Counted from the stretch's first letter, positions 11,768 to 23,562 are shown. The stretch is DNA of 64,000 nucleotides from Mycocentrospora acerina (GCA_022701365.1 JAKUHH010000059.1:168261-232260); one strand, 5' to 3'. Numbers and translations: made by a program. The notes: generated by a model from the letters alone, not told the origin.

Positions 11768-12378
11768 ATGTCCACAACATCCCTGTCGCCCCCGCAATGG
11801 GTTGTTGACCTCACATCTCCGCCCGCATCGAAACCCAAAAATGCCGCCCTCGCAGACCCGCCAGGCTACACAGCATCCATGTCCCGCAAAGAGCGTGCAC
11901 AGTCGTCCAAGACGGCAAGGAAGCCCCCAACATCAGAGGAGATGGACACTCTGAAGATGAAGAAGGCCTGGGAGGTTGCTATTGCCCCTGCGAAGCAGCT
12001 ACCAATGAACGCTTTCGGTATGCCAGACTCCACAAGTGGGAGTTGCGATTCAGTCAATGCTGACTTCAATCAGGAATGTACATGACTGGCAACACCCTCC
12101 AAATTTTCTCCATATTCATGGTCTTTACCCTCTTCAAGACACCCGTCATGGCTGTGATTGGCCTGCAACGTACCTTTGCTCCCTTTGAGACGCCTGGCAC
12201 GTCTGGCCGCCTTCTTGGCGTAAAGGCCGTGTACATATTGACTAACTTGCTCATGTTGTGTCTTGGCATCTGGAAAGTCAATGGTATGGGGCTGCTGCCG
12301 ACTACACGGTCAGACTGGTTGGCATGGGAGAGTGAGAGGACATGGTCAGAGAGAGGTGTACCGAAAGAGTGGTTGTGA
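11768..12378 (+). CDS. EMC4: ER membrane protein complex subunit 4
   Basis: Two exons, 11768-12017 and 12074-12378, give 184 residues; the 56-nt intron has GTATGC and CAG ends. The N-terminal half is hydrophilic. The conserved EMC4 (DUF1077) domain begins near residue 65, with KAWEVAIAPAKQLPMNAFGMYM, whose last codons are created by the splice, followed by two hydrophobic helices (about 94-115 and 133-155) and the GRLLGVKAVY segment between them. EMC4 is a core part of the ER membrane insertase that places tail-anchored and multipass proteins. The ATG at 11768 begins the conserved MSTTSLSPPQWVVDL and is chosen over upstream in-frame ATGs that lie in the leader. Confidence in the family is high. 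Confidence 0.92.
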
Positions 12379-12850
12379 TCGAAATGGATGCACCAATGCC
12401 ATCTTGATTGACAGCATTGCGAGCTTAACGATGTCTCGAAGTCAGTAGTGTGGTTCTTCTTCAGAAAGCGGACATCACCAAAAAACGCTGTCCGTGTATA
12501 TCAGCCCCAGTCATCATTTGAGAATTAATACCCGAAATGATGGTATCATTCCATCTGATCATGTGTCCTCTACATGACATAAAATTTCCAATCTTTTAAC
12601 TCAAGGTCTGCTCAGCGGTGCCCTTATAATCTACTGGCTTCACGAGTTGAAGTCTCGAAGCCAACGGCTCTCACACACGCGTAACACTCTGCAGGACGGA
12701 GACATCTGGGAACATAACAACATAAGAGTACGAGCGTTGCGAAGATCATTCCACGACGATTATTTATTGATTGGTTACCCGACAGAGGAAACAAATTAAC
12801 AATTAAAACTTTTTGCAAAAAGATACCTCTATATCCTTGAACTTTTCCTT
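12379..12850. other. Convergent intergenic region
   Basis: 472 bases between EMC4 and the phosphoesterase-like gene, mostly 3' UTR. AT-rich near 12780-12850. Nothing else seen. Confidence 0.45.
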
Positions 12851-13759
12851 CTACACCTTAACCACCTTCATTACGTCGAATAACCCAATCTTCTGCTTGT
12901 CAGACATTCCGTCCCTGAGTAGTCCCGTCACTTGATCCCCCTCCCTACCTCGCTGATTACTCACTACTGTGATATTGTTCATCTTGAACTCGCATGTCCG
13001 TCCCGTTGTCCCTGAGATCCATGTCTTTACCCCACCCCACTGCGTCCCCCCAAGTATATTCGTCCCGTACGCAGACGTCCACGGTGCATCGATCTGCCAT
13101 GGTTGCAAGCACTCTGCCAGATTTGGCGAGAAAGCCGTTACAACAACAAGTTGTCTTGAGCCTGTTGTCGAAACGGCTGGAGTGGGGAGAGAACTACTGC
13201 CGGAATGTTGTTGAGCAGACTGCGGATTATTCACCTCATCAAGCAACCATTTCAAGTCCCTCCTATGCTCTGCATTATGATTCTCCACAGTCCATTCTTG
13301 AATCCCGCTTCTTGTGTCAAACTCTGGGATCTTCTTGACCACCGCTGAGACATCTGATTCGGGGATTCTACTCCATAGCGTGCATCCCAGAAGCGTTATA
13401 TTCGTCCCAGGCACATCCGATCTTGTTTCATACAGCACCTCCAGTCTCCCCTTTGTCCCGGGTTCCTTCTCCATCTTGTGCGCTAACTGCAGGCCGTCCA
13501 TCCAACTGATGCCTTGAAATTCCAATGCACCGAGAACAAGGTAAACTTTTTCATGGAGATTGCAGCGTCGGATTAGGAAAGAGAGGTAGGACTCATAGTC
13601 GACTAGGCGGCCGATATTGCCCGCTAGGATTAAGAAGGGCGCTGCGACGGGGATGTGAAAGGTGAGGTATTGTGCGTCGTGGTCGAGGTGTAGGTCGGAG
13701 AGGACCTGGAATGTGGATTTGGGACCTGAAAAGAGGTTGGAGAGGCGGCGCATGTTCAT
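12851..13759 (-). CDS. Calcineurin-like phosphoesterase fold protein lacking most metal ligands (probable pseudoenzyme)
   Basis: Single exon, 302 residues. The whole length follows the metallophosphoesterase family: VLSDLHLD (21-26), FLILAGNIG (42-50), LVLGALEFQG (74-83), LLGCTLWS (123-130), WTVENHNAEHRRDLKWL (156-172), LVVVTAFSP (204-212), WGSAY-like segment, TWISGTTG (247-253) and VVSNQRG (265-271). In active members these motifs read GDxG, GNHE, TH.xP and GHTH. Here the Asp is Asn48, GNHE is GALE (77-80), the TH pair is TAF (208-210) and GHTH is GTTG (250-253). Only the first motif (Asp22, His24) is intact. The frame is open and the rest of the fold is well kept, so this looks like a constrained non-catalytic protein, not decay. 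Its role is unknown: a binding or scaffold function is inference. Confidence 0.83.
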   Translation of the reverse strand: MNMRRLSNLFSGPKSTFQVLSDLHLDHDAQYLTFHIPVAAPFLILAGNIGRLVDYESYLSFLIRRCNLHEKVYLVLGALEFQGISWMDGLQLAHKMEKEPGTKGRLEVLYETRSDVPGTNITLLGCTLWSRIPESDVSAVVKKIPEFDTRSGIQEWTVENHNAEHRRDLKWLLDEVNNPQSAQQHSGSSSLPTPAVSTTGSRQLVVVTAFSPNLAECLQPWQIDAPWTSAYGTNILGGTQWGGVKTWISGTTGRTCEFKMNNITVVSNQRGREGDQVTGLLRDGMSDKQKIGLFDVMKVVKV

Positions 13760-15169
13760 TTTGAAGGCGAAGTTTGAGGTTTATTCGGGTTTTAAGTGCT
13801 AGAAATATCGAAAGCTCTAGTACATAGGTGGTTGATATACGTAAAAAAAATAATCAACTCGTCTGTACAAAAATTGAAGGGGGTATCTTGCGCTATATGA
13901 TTACAGATAGATAAGCTACTCTGATGAAGAAAATGAAGAACATGAATATTATGCCAACTGCTGCAGAGAGCATCCATTTATGTCGAACCTGACTTAAAGC
14001 GCAGCTGAACGAACAGTGGGGCAGCCGTTGCTTATAGCTCTACCGTAGGCGAAGTTGCACAAAACAACCCTGAAAACGTGCCCTGAAGTCTTCGTAATTG
14101 CTGCTCATTGGGTGTGAAGCCTCAGGGTGTTGCTGTGCATCGTGGCTGTGGGTTGAGATGGCTGCGGTTGATGACGGATTTAGATCAGCGCTAGAGCAGA
14201 TACGGGATGGCGTTGGTTCAGCCAACTCCCTCACCGCACTGATAGTATCCACTTCGATGTTATGATAATTACTTAAAAAATGATTGAAGTTACTCAGCGT
14301 AACTATACAAAAGTAGGTTACTTAATCTCACATATAAAAATCCCAACTTCGAATTTGACGCAATCGCGGTTGAACAAGTCTATTGAACGTGGGGAGTCTT
14401 CAGGCGCCCTGCCACTGTATCATCTTACTCTTGAGTCTTCACATGTCAGCTCAATCTCACCCCATATAAAGTGGGCAACTTGATCGCTCCAGTGAATGTC
14501 CCGAGAACTGGAAATATGTTTTACAAATTCATCTTCAAGCGAGGGAGATTTCCGCGTGAGCTTGAGCGGAGCGTGAAAGAAGATGGCTAAGTGTTGAGAT
14601 CGATTACAGAGTTGACTACCGATTCACCAACAGGAGAGCGAAACCCCGCACTTTATCCATCAACTTAGCCTTGCTATTCTATCATCTTGACTACGCGAGT
14701 GACATTTAATTGTAACCCGATCCTGAAGAATGGTGCGTTGAGTCTACTAAATACAGCCCCATAAAGCAACCGTGAAAGACTAGTAAAGTCATAGAGGGGG
14801 AATAAACTAAAAACTATCTCTTAAATGAACAAACTCTGAGCCAATCTAATCTATACGTGCCAGTTTATTTTACGTGACTCCCTATAATAATCACTTACTG
14901 TCGACAAACCGAAATAGTTAATGGATTACGTAGCATAGCAGTCATGATGTGATCTACTCTGAAGCCGAATTGGATCAGTAGTATTGGTGCTGTCGTACAT
15001 CAATTCTTCTCAACGACTGCGCAAATCTCATCCCTCACGTATACTCTTCTAAACATACGTAGCATCGATCTCCAATATATACCCTATATCAAGGCGGCTC
15101 TAAATATTATTTGAAACAAGTCATGAAAGGAAGTATGACAGATGCTTGAAATTCTGGTAGAAACTTGAC
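13760..15169. other. AT-rich gene-poor stretch
   Basis: Start of a roughly 5.7 kb AT-rich block. No convincing coding frame. From about 14580 weak protein-like fragments on the plus strand could be the upstream part of the kinase relic that follows, but I cannot support them. Confidence 0.4.
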
Positions 15170-16230
15170 CAGGAAGCTGAGGAGTCACTCCGGGAAATAA
15201 TAGACGAGTACGCTTAGACACTCAATAGGAACTATGAAACCATACTTATCATCGAATTCAGGCTAGGGGATACACTTTATGATCAAAATAAGTTCAGAGA
15301 ATGAGGAACAATTCTCAAAAAGATCATGGAGAGTCAGGAAAAAACGCTCGGAGATTCAACAAGTAAACGTGGTGGAGCAGGGCTGAATTAGGAATTCGCT
15401 CTTCGACTAGAATAAGTACGACGCAACAGAGGATATAATCTGTTAGGTGATTCACAGATGGGAGGTGCTTTTTGGCATAGAGGATTATTTACACTTTACC
15501 AGACAAAAAATTGAATCAAGATACTGAGGAAATAAGAGAAGTTTAGCGAAGTTGAAAACCATCTTCGATGAGAAGTAGAAATGCACGAGAAGAAGCCTTT
15601 TGAAGACCACAAAGCAACGCTTGAAATTTATAAATTGCTGGTAATTGGTGAAGAGTTCTCAATAGAATGCCACGAAAATTCCATTGAAAATATTCAAAAC
15701 CAAATTATATATTGCAACAATAGCAGCGTATACACTCCCCCTTCTTACTAAATAGCAGCCTCATGGACGAAATTCTGGCTACTTGGATTTCTTCCAGAGC
15801 AAAACATCCGGGATCGTACACTATTTGCAATATTAGAGAAATATTAACCAATTCGCATCACCAATATGGGCATGGTATTCAAAACGACTAGCTTCAGGGA
15901 GTAAGCAAGAGAAGTAACACCTCAGAAGGTAATATTTTACTCTGGAAAAAATGGAACCTCCCACCGCAGGGGGCAGGATCCTGAGGCTCATGAAGCGCCG
16001 TTGTATTTCAGATGTTTTTAAAGGCTACACCGATCCGAAATGCATTGGTTTTACCATGTGTCAACTAGTTAGGATGAAACTGAGTACCAATTTTTGTATT
16101 TTAATCCTTCTGAACATCCTGAGCTGCGACCATTTTGCAGTTGTCTCATCACGGCTCTTATATTCCTGCACAGGCAAGATATCTGTCAAGAGGACATCAT
16201 ACTAGGTAATGTCTTAGTAGGCAATTGAAC
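15170..16230 (+). pseudogene. RIP-damaged relic of a serine/threonine protein kinase gene
   Basis: From 15170 one frame reads like a helical, charged protein for about 180 codons (for example LREIIDEYA, FRLGDTLYDQNKFRE, EKTLGDSTSKR, GGAFWHRGLFTLYQTK, EDHKATLEIYKLLV). It is broken by about seven stops, most of them TAG, TGA or TAA in contexts explicable by one C-to-T or G-to-A change from Gln, Arg or Trp codons. Further on, GYTDPKCIGFTM (about 16023-16058) and, in another frame, SEHPELRPF plus LHRQDICQEDIILGNVLV (about 16110-16220) resemble kinase lobe segments. The last matches the catalytic-loop pattern LH..I.H.DIKP.N.LV, with the catalytic HxD region altered. Frameshifts and stops rule out a working gene. 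The family call is moderate, from pattern memory only. Confidence 0.55.
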
Positions 16231-19200
16231 TGTTTTACTCAGTATTACCATCGTAAACATAGAGGATAGAGTATGCTTTCAGCATCACGCTCATATGGTC
16301 GCACAACACAACTGTCTGAGCACCGAGCCCGATGTCTGAAGTCTACGTATAATTTGTATGAAAACGATCGTAGCAAGCAAGATTTATTAGAATAAATCTT
16401 TACGAGCATGATCAAAACTGGTTTAGATGGTTCATGGCATGGTAAAGGGCTTGGATGATAACTCGCTTGATTGGATTTGGGTAATTATCTCTGTGTAGCA
16501 ACACCTACATGTGTCTAAATTTTCCCTCGTCCAGGCTATCACAGGTCCTAATGAACCAGGGAAATTTAAGACTTCTGTGGGATGTGTTTTGCTATCTTTG
16601 AAGAAGAAAGAAATTTTATCAGCTTTTGCCTGTCAGATGAGAAAAAAGCATTGCAGTCTATTTTATTTTATGATTGTTCTATTCTGAACATTTTCATTAA
16701 AGTAGTCTCAAAATATCGTATTTGAATGTCACCTAAATTTTGATCCTGCATGATGAATAGAACGTTAGGAGTAAGAAAGAAAATAATGTGAAGTGATGTT
16801 TGGCAGCGTATCCCAAGCCAATCTATAAAAGGATCGTTCGATTCCAACTTGTCAATTTGGATAGGTTTTAACTCTCAGCTCTATCAATCATCATCAATGG
16901 AATTTTGGGAAAAGTTTCTTATCTGCCACATAGTTGCTCTTTCGAACTAAAATCTGTTTCCTGGTAGTCATACGGCTTGTGCGTCACACGGCGGCAGCGC
17001 CACCGTTATTTAGTCAGATTAAGCCCCAGCTTCAACACTGCCTGACTTAATTACGCACATCGCCATACCAAGCCAATAGCAAATAGGAGAAGAGAGTGAA
17101 AATTCTAATTTTTCATTCCATCCCTTGAATATGCAACTTCCCCCCAAAAAAGGGAGTTATTTACACTCAAGATGTACTCATGTACCACTCGATTTTACTT
17201 GAAGAGACTTGTGATTAGCGGAAAACTTTAAAGCCGCCGGACTACCTAATATGATATGTTTCAATTAGTTACCGGATATCAGTGGCAGATTGTTTCTGTA
17301 TACTATACATTTTACCTTGCTTTAGAGTAGTCGGGATATGTGCAAAAACGAATACGTGTTGCAGAGGAGGCTACAAGGTGAAGACGGCCAAACCCGTACT
17401 GACTCATTGAGGTCAACAACTAGGTGACTACAAATTCTGCCTTGTGTTACTTTGACATGTTTACATTTTTGCTTTTGAAGCTGCTGATAAACATGATCGT
17501 CATTATCTACTTCGTACGCACGACGTCTACCCACTTTTCTCATTGAAACTAACCATGTAACACCTGTGTTCTCATCTTCGAGACTGTAGTATTCGTATCC
17601 TCTACTTTTGAGTTACCACAACCGATTATTGGCCACTTGAATGTTTTATGTTATCTCGAACGGCGACAATGAGTCGAACAATATCGGCATTACTTCCCGC
17701 CTCCCATCAGGGATAGGATGTCTGAAGAACGCTTACACATTAAACAGCCCTGTAGCAATTTTGTTTCAGGCGATATTGATAGGTGACAGCAGTTGAAAAG
17801 CATTTGGCTAATGTAATAACTGGATTTCTTTATCAATTTTCTCTTCTGTATAGTAAGGTAAGGTGACAGAAGTCAACAAAACTTCTTGAAATTTTTGGTC
17901 CAATCGTCCGTATTAACGACTTCAACCCACGGACTGTTTATCAAATCGTCAAGAGCAAATATTAAATTGCTGTTCGTTATCAACCCATTCTAGGAATTAC
18001 CACGCGACTCCGTCTGGTACTCGTCATCGATAGTGCCCCAGCACAATGCAGTTGGTTTGCTCTACTCGATTTCTGTCGGTGATTTCGTAAGACAAGTATC
18101 TCGCCAGCTCAAAACTGCACAGATTACCGGCCAAAAACCTGCCAGTTTTCCGTGGATGTCTCAAATTTTAGGAAAAGATAGACATGTTCATCAATGAAGC
18201 GAATTATGAGCTATCTAGTCATTGGAAACTCTCGCAGTTGATTGACGTACACAGTTTCTTCTCCTAGTTTCAATTATAGTTATCTGAGATACACTTGAAT
18301 GTCAATGTACAGAAACAAACCCATCATTTGAATGGCGAGTTCTCATTTATGAATGATATTGCAATTCTAAACCCAACGATCTGAAATCGTAGAAGTCTCG
18401 CTTTACTACATTTGACGAATCCATACATGCGGATCCTTAATAGTGCAGCTTCACATATCTCAAATAATTATGCCACAATTGGGCGACGATTTGCTTGCAA
18501 ATTTCCATCGGTTTCAGGCGAGAACACGACCTGATCTTCGACATGGCCTTATTTGATGACTACACAAGATCTCTCTTTTGCCAACTAAGGCTCCTTGAAT
18601 ACTCCTAACAGTCGATCAAGATCATGAAAATTGTGGGTATTGCATTCGAATTAATGGTATTGCTCCACCTCATGTGTTATCATCGTCGGCACAATCACAC
18701 ACCTTCACCGCTCATAGACACCTCCAGTGAAGAGCGAAACTGGCAGTTACCCAGTCCTGTGCATATCACTATCGTCATTCGATAATACTCTGCAACGGTC
18801 GGTAGACAATCTACAACTAGAGGCATAAGTTGACTGCCGGCTGAAGTGGCATAACAGTTTCTTTCAAGAACAGCTCTAGGCTAGTGATAGTGCGAGGGAG
18901 CATTCAACAGCGCGTCTGTGACCAAGAAATCACAGGCATAACAAATCTTTGGGTTCTATAAAGGTGTATGCATAACGCGTCTTGTATACGTTCGTGATTG
19001 ACGTCAAAGTACGAAGTGGTAAACGTGCTTGAGCATACTAGAAAGCTCGTGTTGGGTAAAAGGAGCATGAGTACAGATATAGTTTCTTTTACTAGGCGCA
19101 TTATCTGTATAATGCGTATTTGACTTCGAAAAAAGAAAAAGAAGACAATTCTTGGTTACGAGGATGGAAACGTGGGCTTGAAAATTAAAAAAGATAAATC

Positions 19201-19575
19201 TGCAGTAGCCGATGATTAGATCCTTGGTTCCTAGCGCTCTATAGAACAAGATAGAGATACCACTGACACGAATGAGCTTACTTACCTGTATGTTGTACGA
19301 AATTGGAAGTACGTCATCTTACCTGTTCTCGCGACACATCACATCCACGTCAACTGTCACAGCACAAGAGGGGGAAATGGCAATCAAGCGTCGTCTGCAT
19401 GTCTTGCGACACACAGAGTCAGCGACACCTAGTGGGGAGAGAACCTTTTCATTGACTCCTAGTCATCATGCCGCCGTATATAGCCATAAAACCGTGCCAG
19501 TGTCGTGGCGGAAACCGAATCCCAAGCACCATATTTTCAGCGAATCGAGAAGGGAAGGAGAACCAGGCCGAGCAT
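16231..19575. other. AT-rich gene-free block
   Basis: About 3.3 kb of AT-rich sequence with only short, unconvincing frames. A weak fragment near 16540-16670 (reading KKKEILSAFA) might continue the degraded gene family seen upstream, but this is speculative. No tRNA, no tandem array. Confidence 0.4.
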
Positions 19576-20378
19576 TTAAGCACGGGCTGGGCGGTCGTTG
19601 AAGCGGCGGGGGCCACGCTCGACGACCTGCTGTTGGGAGACGGCAGTGACGGTGGTGGGGATGGAGTCGAACTAGAAACTGTTAGTTGCGTCACATCACA
19701 GGTCGGGATATAGAGAAGACGTACGCCCAAGCTCTTGAGCAGGTCCTTGGTGTCCTGGTCAACGTCCAGAGTACCGGTCTCGGTGTTCTGGGAGAAGTCG
19801 AGGGCCGAGACCTCGGGGACGTATTGGTCCTTGCGCTCACGCTCCTCTTCTTGGAGCTTGAAGGAGATACCACGGACGGGACCACGCTGGATACGCTTCA
19901 TCCTGGTATATGTTAGTAGCTGACGCGCAAACTTGGCAGGGCGACGGAGACAGGTCAGGGCACAAGATTGGGAAGATAGTGCGAGAGTGAGGAAACCCGA
20001 GGACAGGAATAGCGCCGGCTTGCATAAAGACCAAGAGGCTCATTGTGCAAATCGTATGCGCTATTCCTCTCCTCAGAAGCCTTCTACTTCTCCTTCATCA
20101 CGTTCCAACTGTAGCCCTTTCCCTTGCGCAAAGGTATTGAACGTACAAGTGAGTGGTGTATCCGGCGATCTTGTTCCTCAGACGCTTCGAGGCAATGATG
20201 GCGATCTGTTCAAAGTATGAGCACCCAAACTCGCATCATTCTACGATCCATCTCTCCATCCACTCACCTCATCGCAAATCCTCTTGTTGGTCTCGAAGTC
20301 GAGCGAGAGCTTAGGGTAGTAACGCTCGATGATGACCTTGGCGGACTTCTTGACAGTCTTCGTGCGGACGCGACCCAT
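19576..20378 (-). CDS. rps17: 40S ribosomal protein S17 (eS17)
   Basis: Four exons: 20268-20378, 20147-20205, 19725-19902 and 19576-19671, giving 147 residues. It starts MGRVRTKTVKKSAKVIIERYYPKL and ends GPRRFNDRPARA, the standard eS17 sequence along its full length. The last exon is found only by splicing at GTACGT (19724-19719) to TTTCTAG (ending 19672); unspliced reading goes astray. eS17 sits in the beak/head region of the small subunit. Introns are 62, 244 and 53 nt. The second is much longer, has a perfect TACTAAC branch site (19912-19918) and contains a strong hairpin. The leader just upstream of the ATG is CT-rich on the coding strand, usual for ribosomal protein genes. Confidence 0.97.
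19903..20146 (-). other. Long structured intron of rps17, possible host of a small RNA
   Basis: This 244-nt intron is four times its sister introns. On the coding strand it has GTGATGA (20095-20101), a match to snoRNA box C, CTGA at 20073-20076 and 19955-19958, matches to box D, and a perfect 11-bp inverted repeat (20005-20015 with 20058-20068, loop 42 nt). I see no clear terminal stem joining the C and D boxes, so a snoRNA is only a possibility. Confidence 0.3.
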
Positions 20379-20754
20379 TTTGGCGACTTTTTGTGAGTTT
20401 GGGGGAGAGTCGGTGAGTGAGGGGCAGTGGGTGGTGGCTGTGGGTTAGTTGTCGCTGTCGGAGTGTTGGTGGTCGTGATCCATTTCGACCTTCGCTTGTG
20501 CGCGGTGTGCGAAAAACTCCGCGCCGACGCTAGACCTGATTTGAGATAGCACAACGTTCCTGTGAAAGGAACGTGTAACAAAACCAACGCAGAGTTCACG
20601 GAAACCATATCAGGATGCTAATTTACAGTGTGTGTTAAATTTCTTGATTTATTACATGTTAAGTTGAATTCAATCGCTTGCTAAGAAACTAACACAAAGT
20701 TATAACTTTACAAAGAATTTACTACAGGAATATTTCTCCGAGGTGCATTGTCAT
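20379..20754. promoter_or_regulatory. Upstream region of rps17
   Basis: 376 bases upstream of rps17, which also includes the 3' end of the neighbouring exchanger gene? No: the exchanger lies on the same strand and upstream, so this stretch holds the exchanger 3' UTR followed by the rps17 promoter. The first 100 bases are pyrimidine-rich on the minus strand. Confidence 0.5.
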
Positions 20755-22399
20755 TCAGTGACCTTCGGGCTTAGGATTGGGGAAGTAAAACGCGCAGATG
20801 GCAATGATAACATATACCATGACGCACAAAACACCTTCGAGATAGTTGGACTTGCCGTCGCGAAGGAAATTGCCCACCGCGATTACAGCGAGGATCAAGG
20901 CAGCTGCATCGAAAATGGCAAAATTATAGTCCATATGTTTATTGATTCCCCAACCCACAAGAACTGTTCCATAATTAGAGATTCGTTTTATTGAAATTGG
21001 GTGGTTGACTTACCAGTTAGCGGTGCGTTGAAAAGCGCAGTCTGGATGGAAGCACCCATGATATGCGCGAGAGCCATATTGATTTGGTTATCGTACGCTT
21101 CATCCACGGCGAGTATGTGTTCTTTATCGATGTTAGCTGAGTTACTGTATTTGACGACTGCTTAAACGTACCTGCGAGCTTCTCGACCAGAGGCACTAGA
21201 ATTAGACCAACAAACGCATCGCTAACACCATGATCCTCCACAATGTAAGGGATCTCAAGAACAAGGAAGATAGCAACCAAGGAGACGCAAGCGAGCGAAA
21301 TAGCAAGGGCGAGAATGACTTCTGTCATAGTAAGCTTTGGCTTGGCTAGCTCTTGGTGGCGGTCAGCGTCCTTATGCTCGTCGGCTTCGTAAATCTCATG
21401 AAAAAGCCCGTCGTGAGTCATCGTTTGATAGCAAATGTAAATCAGATACCCAACAAGTGAGATAATGGCAACGCCGCGGGAAATCTTCATGGTGTTGTAA
21501 TTGATCAATTCGGGAGTACTAGTGTAGTCGGTGTTGTAAGCCAAGTACTTGTAGAAGATTGCGGGTAGGACCAAAGCCACTGCGCACATTAGCATGATAG
21601 CGTAGGGAGAGCGACGGGTTCCCTACATGATGCGACAAGAATAAGCCCGCTCGCCGATTCGGATACTGCCTCGTGGAACTCTTGAACGTCGTGTTTAGTG
21701 CCACCAGCTATGAAACAAGTTCCTAGGCACAGTAGCAAGTTGGCCAAGATAGATCCCAGAATGGCTGCCTTGATCACATGAACGTTTTGATCGCCTTTAG
21801 ATGTCTTAAGCAATACCATAAACAAGATGAGCTCAACAACTGATCCAAATGTGGTTTCGACGACCACGGCAATTGCCTTGTGGTGCAGCTTGCGCGAGAA
21901 TTCTTGACCAGCGAAACCGAGCATATTAGCCGCAGGAATCATGGCAACGTAATTGGTTATAAAGATTGCAAGGTGCCATTCTGGTTTGGCAAAGTGCTAT
22001 CATGGTTGTCAGCATGAGCCGAATGTAATCTGAAGAATAACTGCCTACCAAGGCAATGGCCACAGGAACCACAGGCCAGAGGAGATTCGTCAACATGGAC
22101 AACGTGCTTGTACTCTTGAAGGAAATTGTGAGAAACTTGAAAGGATTGATGCCTCGTCTTCCACTTTCGCCATCTGGGTGTATACCCTTGTCCACTTTGT
22201 GTCCGTTGTGGTTGTAAGAAGGAAGCTCGTTGCGGCGTCTGCGCCTGTGGCTGCGTGAATGGTGCGGATAGTTTGGTCCTGAACGTTTCTCTGTTGTATA
22301 TTCTCGCGAGGGTCGCACATCGCGGGACCGAGATTCTGAACGGCGTGCCATGACAGGAGCGTATGCAGGTTCGGGTTGTGAAGTCTGGTGAGAAGCCAT
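20755..22399 (-). CDS. Cation/proton exchanger, CAX family (divergent fungal subgroup)
   Basis: Five exons: 22049-22399, 21627-21996, 21172-21579, 21014-21121 and 20755-20963, giving 481 residues; introns are 47-52 nt except one of 50. The N-terminal 95 residues are basic and cytosolic. About eleven membrane helices follow in two homologous halves. The first ion motif reads TFGSVVEL (about 166-173) where canonical CAX has GNAVEL; the second reads LVEKLAEHILAV (about 370-381) where canonical has GNAAEH. The two key acidic residues (Glu in each) are kept. Conserved ILGSILANLLLCLG and an acidic loop after the central helices (EIYEADEHKDADRHQE) are present. It probably exchanges Ca2+ or another cation for protons at the vacuole. 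Substrate is uncertain because of the motif changes. The 47-nt second intron is inferred from restored family reading (SASGLILVA joined to LALVLPAIF). Confidence 0.88.
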
Positions 22400-23562
22400 T
22401 GAACACTGTGGCACTATATACAGATTATAGCATTAATGATATGGTCAATGACACGATTTCCGTGTTTCAGGGCGCGTAAATGTGTCGAGATGTAGTGGAT
22501 ACAGAGAATGCAGAGTGTACTCTAAGACTAAGTTGAAGCGAGGAAAATAAGGATTGTTAAAGAGTAGGGGTGTGAGAGGCCATTAATGTCTAGATTTCGG
22601 CGTCATGGCGGGTGAATCTGTGTTTCCTTGTTATTGGCACGCAAAGAACCGTGCTTGGGTATCCTGGCTCTGTTTGGTGCGACTCAGCCTCGCAGCCTTT
22701 CATGCACCAATCATCGTGCTCCAGAACGCGGTGTAGCTCTCCAACCTCTGCACACGTTAATCCTCCTAGGGCGCCATTCGCTGTCAAGCCTACCTTTTGC
22801 TGCACATATACGTCACCAAGCCTCTACAGACGTTTTGGTGATGCTTGAAGTGCTTGATGCCCCTTGGCTTTGTGCGCTTCAAGAAACTGGGTTTTAGCTC
22901 CTATGCATACTGATGTCAGTGCCGTCGGACATGTCGCACAGCTGTGTCTTTGTCTCCAGTACATATTGTTTCGGCATATCCGAGAACGATACGAATCAGT
23001 TCGACAAAGAGCCTTCAAGCTTGGGGTCGGCGGTTAGCTTGCTGTTTGCGATGAGTCCATCCAGGGAACATTAGTCAGACCGTGACTTCGCCCTTGTCAT
23101 ATCTATTTTCAAACCTTCTTAAATCGAGACAAGTTGCTTTTCGGGTCACGTGGAGTGCAGCCGCCGATCTTGCACTCCCAATCTCGCTTGCTTTCGTTTC
23201 ATGCTTGCTCCACATCGGGTTCTGAACAAAGGATCGCTTTTCAGGGCTCAACTCGCACGTTACGATAGCAATCTATCAAAGATATTTGCGTTAAATTTGA
23301 TGTCATTGGCACTCGTATATGGAAATGGCACTTGATCTCCAGGAGTTGTCGTGGTGCTGATCCTGCCGAGATCTGGCACAGGGGCACGCGGTCGTTGCAA
23401 TGGCAATCAGCACGTGCGCAGGCGTTATCGGTGGACGGCGCGTGCTTGTGCTATCCCTACGCGACAAGCGTCATAGCAACCGACGACTCATCCATCCATC
23501 CATCCATCAAACCTCACAGGTTCGACACTTTTCTAGTATCATCTGTTATTTGCATCGCTACT
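22400..23562. promoter_or_regulatory. Divergent intergenic region
   Basis: 1.16 kb between the exchanger and the aminopeptidase, which point away from each other. Short frames at 22590-22900 and 23150-23340 show no family features. A CATC(C) repeat (about 23490-23507) lies in the aminopeptidase leader. Confidence 0.45.

Noticed and set aside
16825..16860. GTTCGATTCC resembling a tRNA T-arm
   Set aside because: No matching T-stem, acceptor stem or anticodon arm around it.
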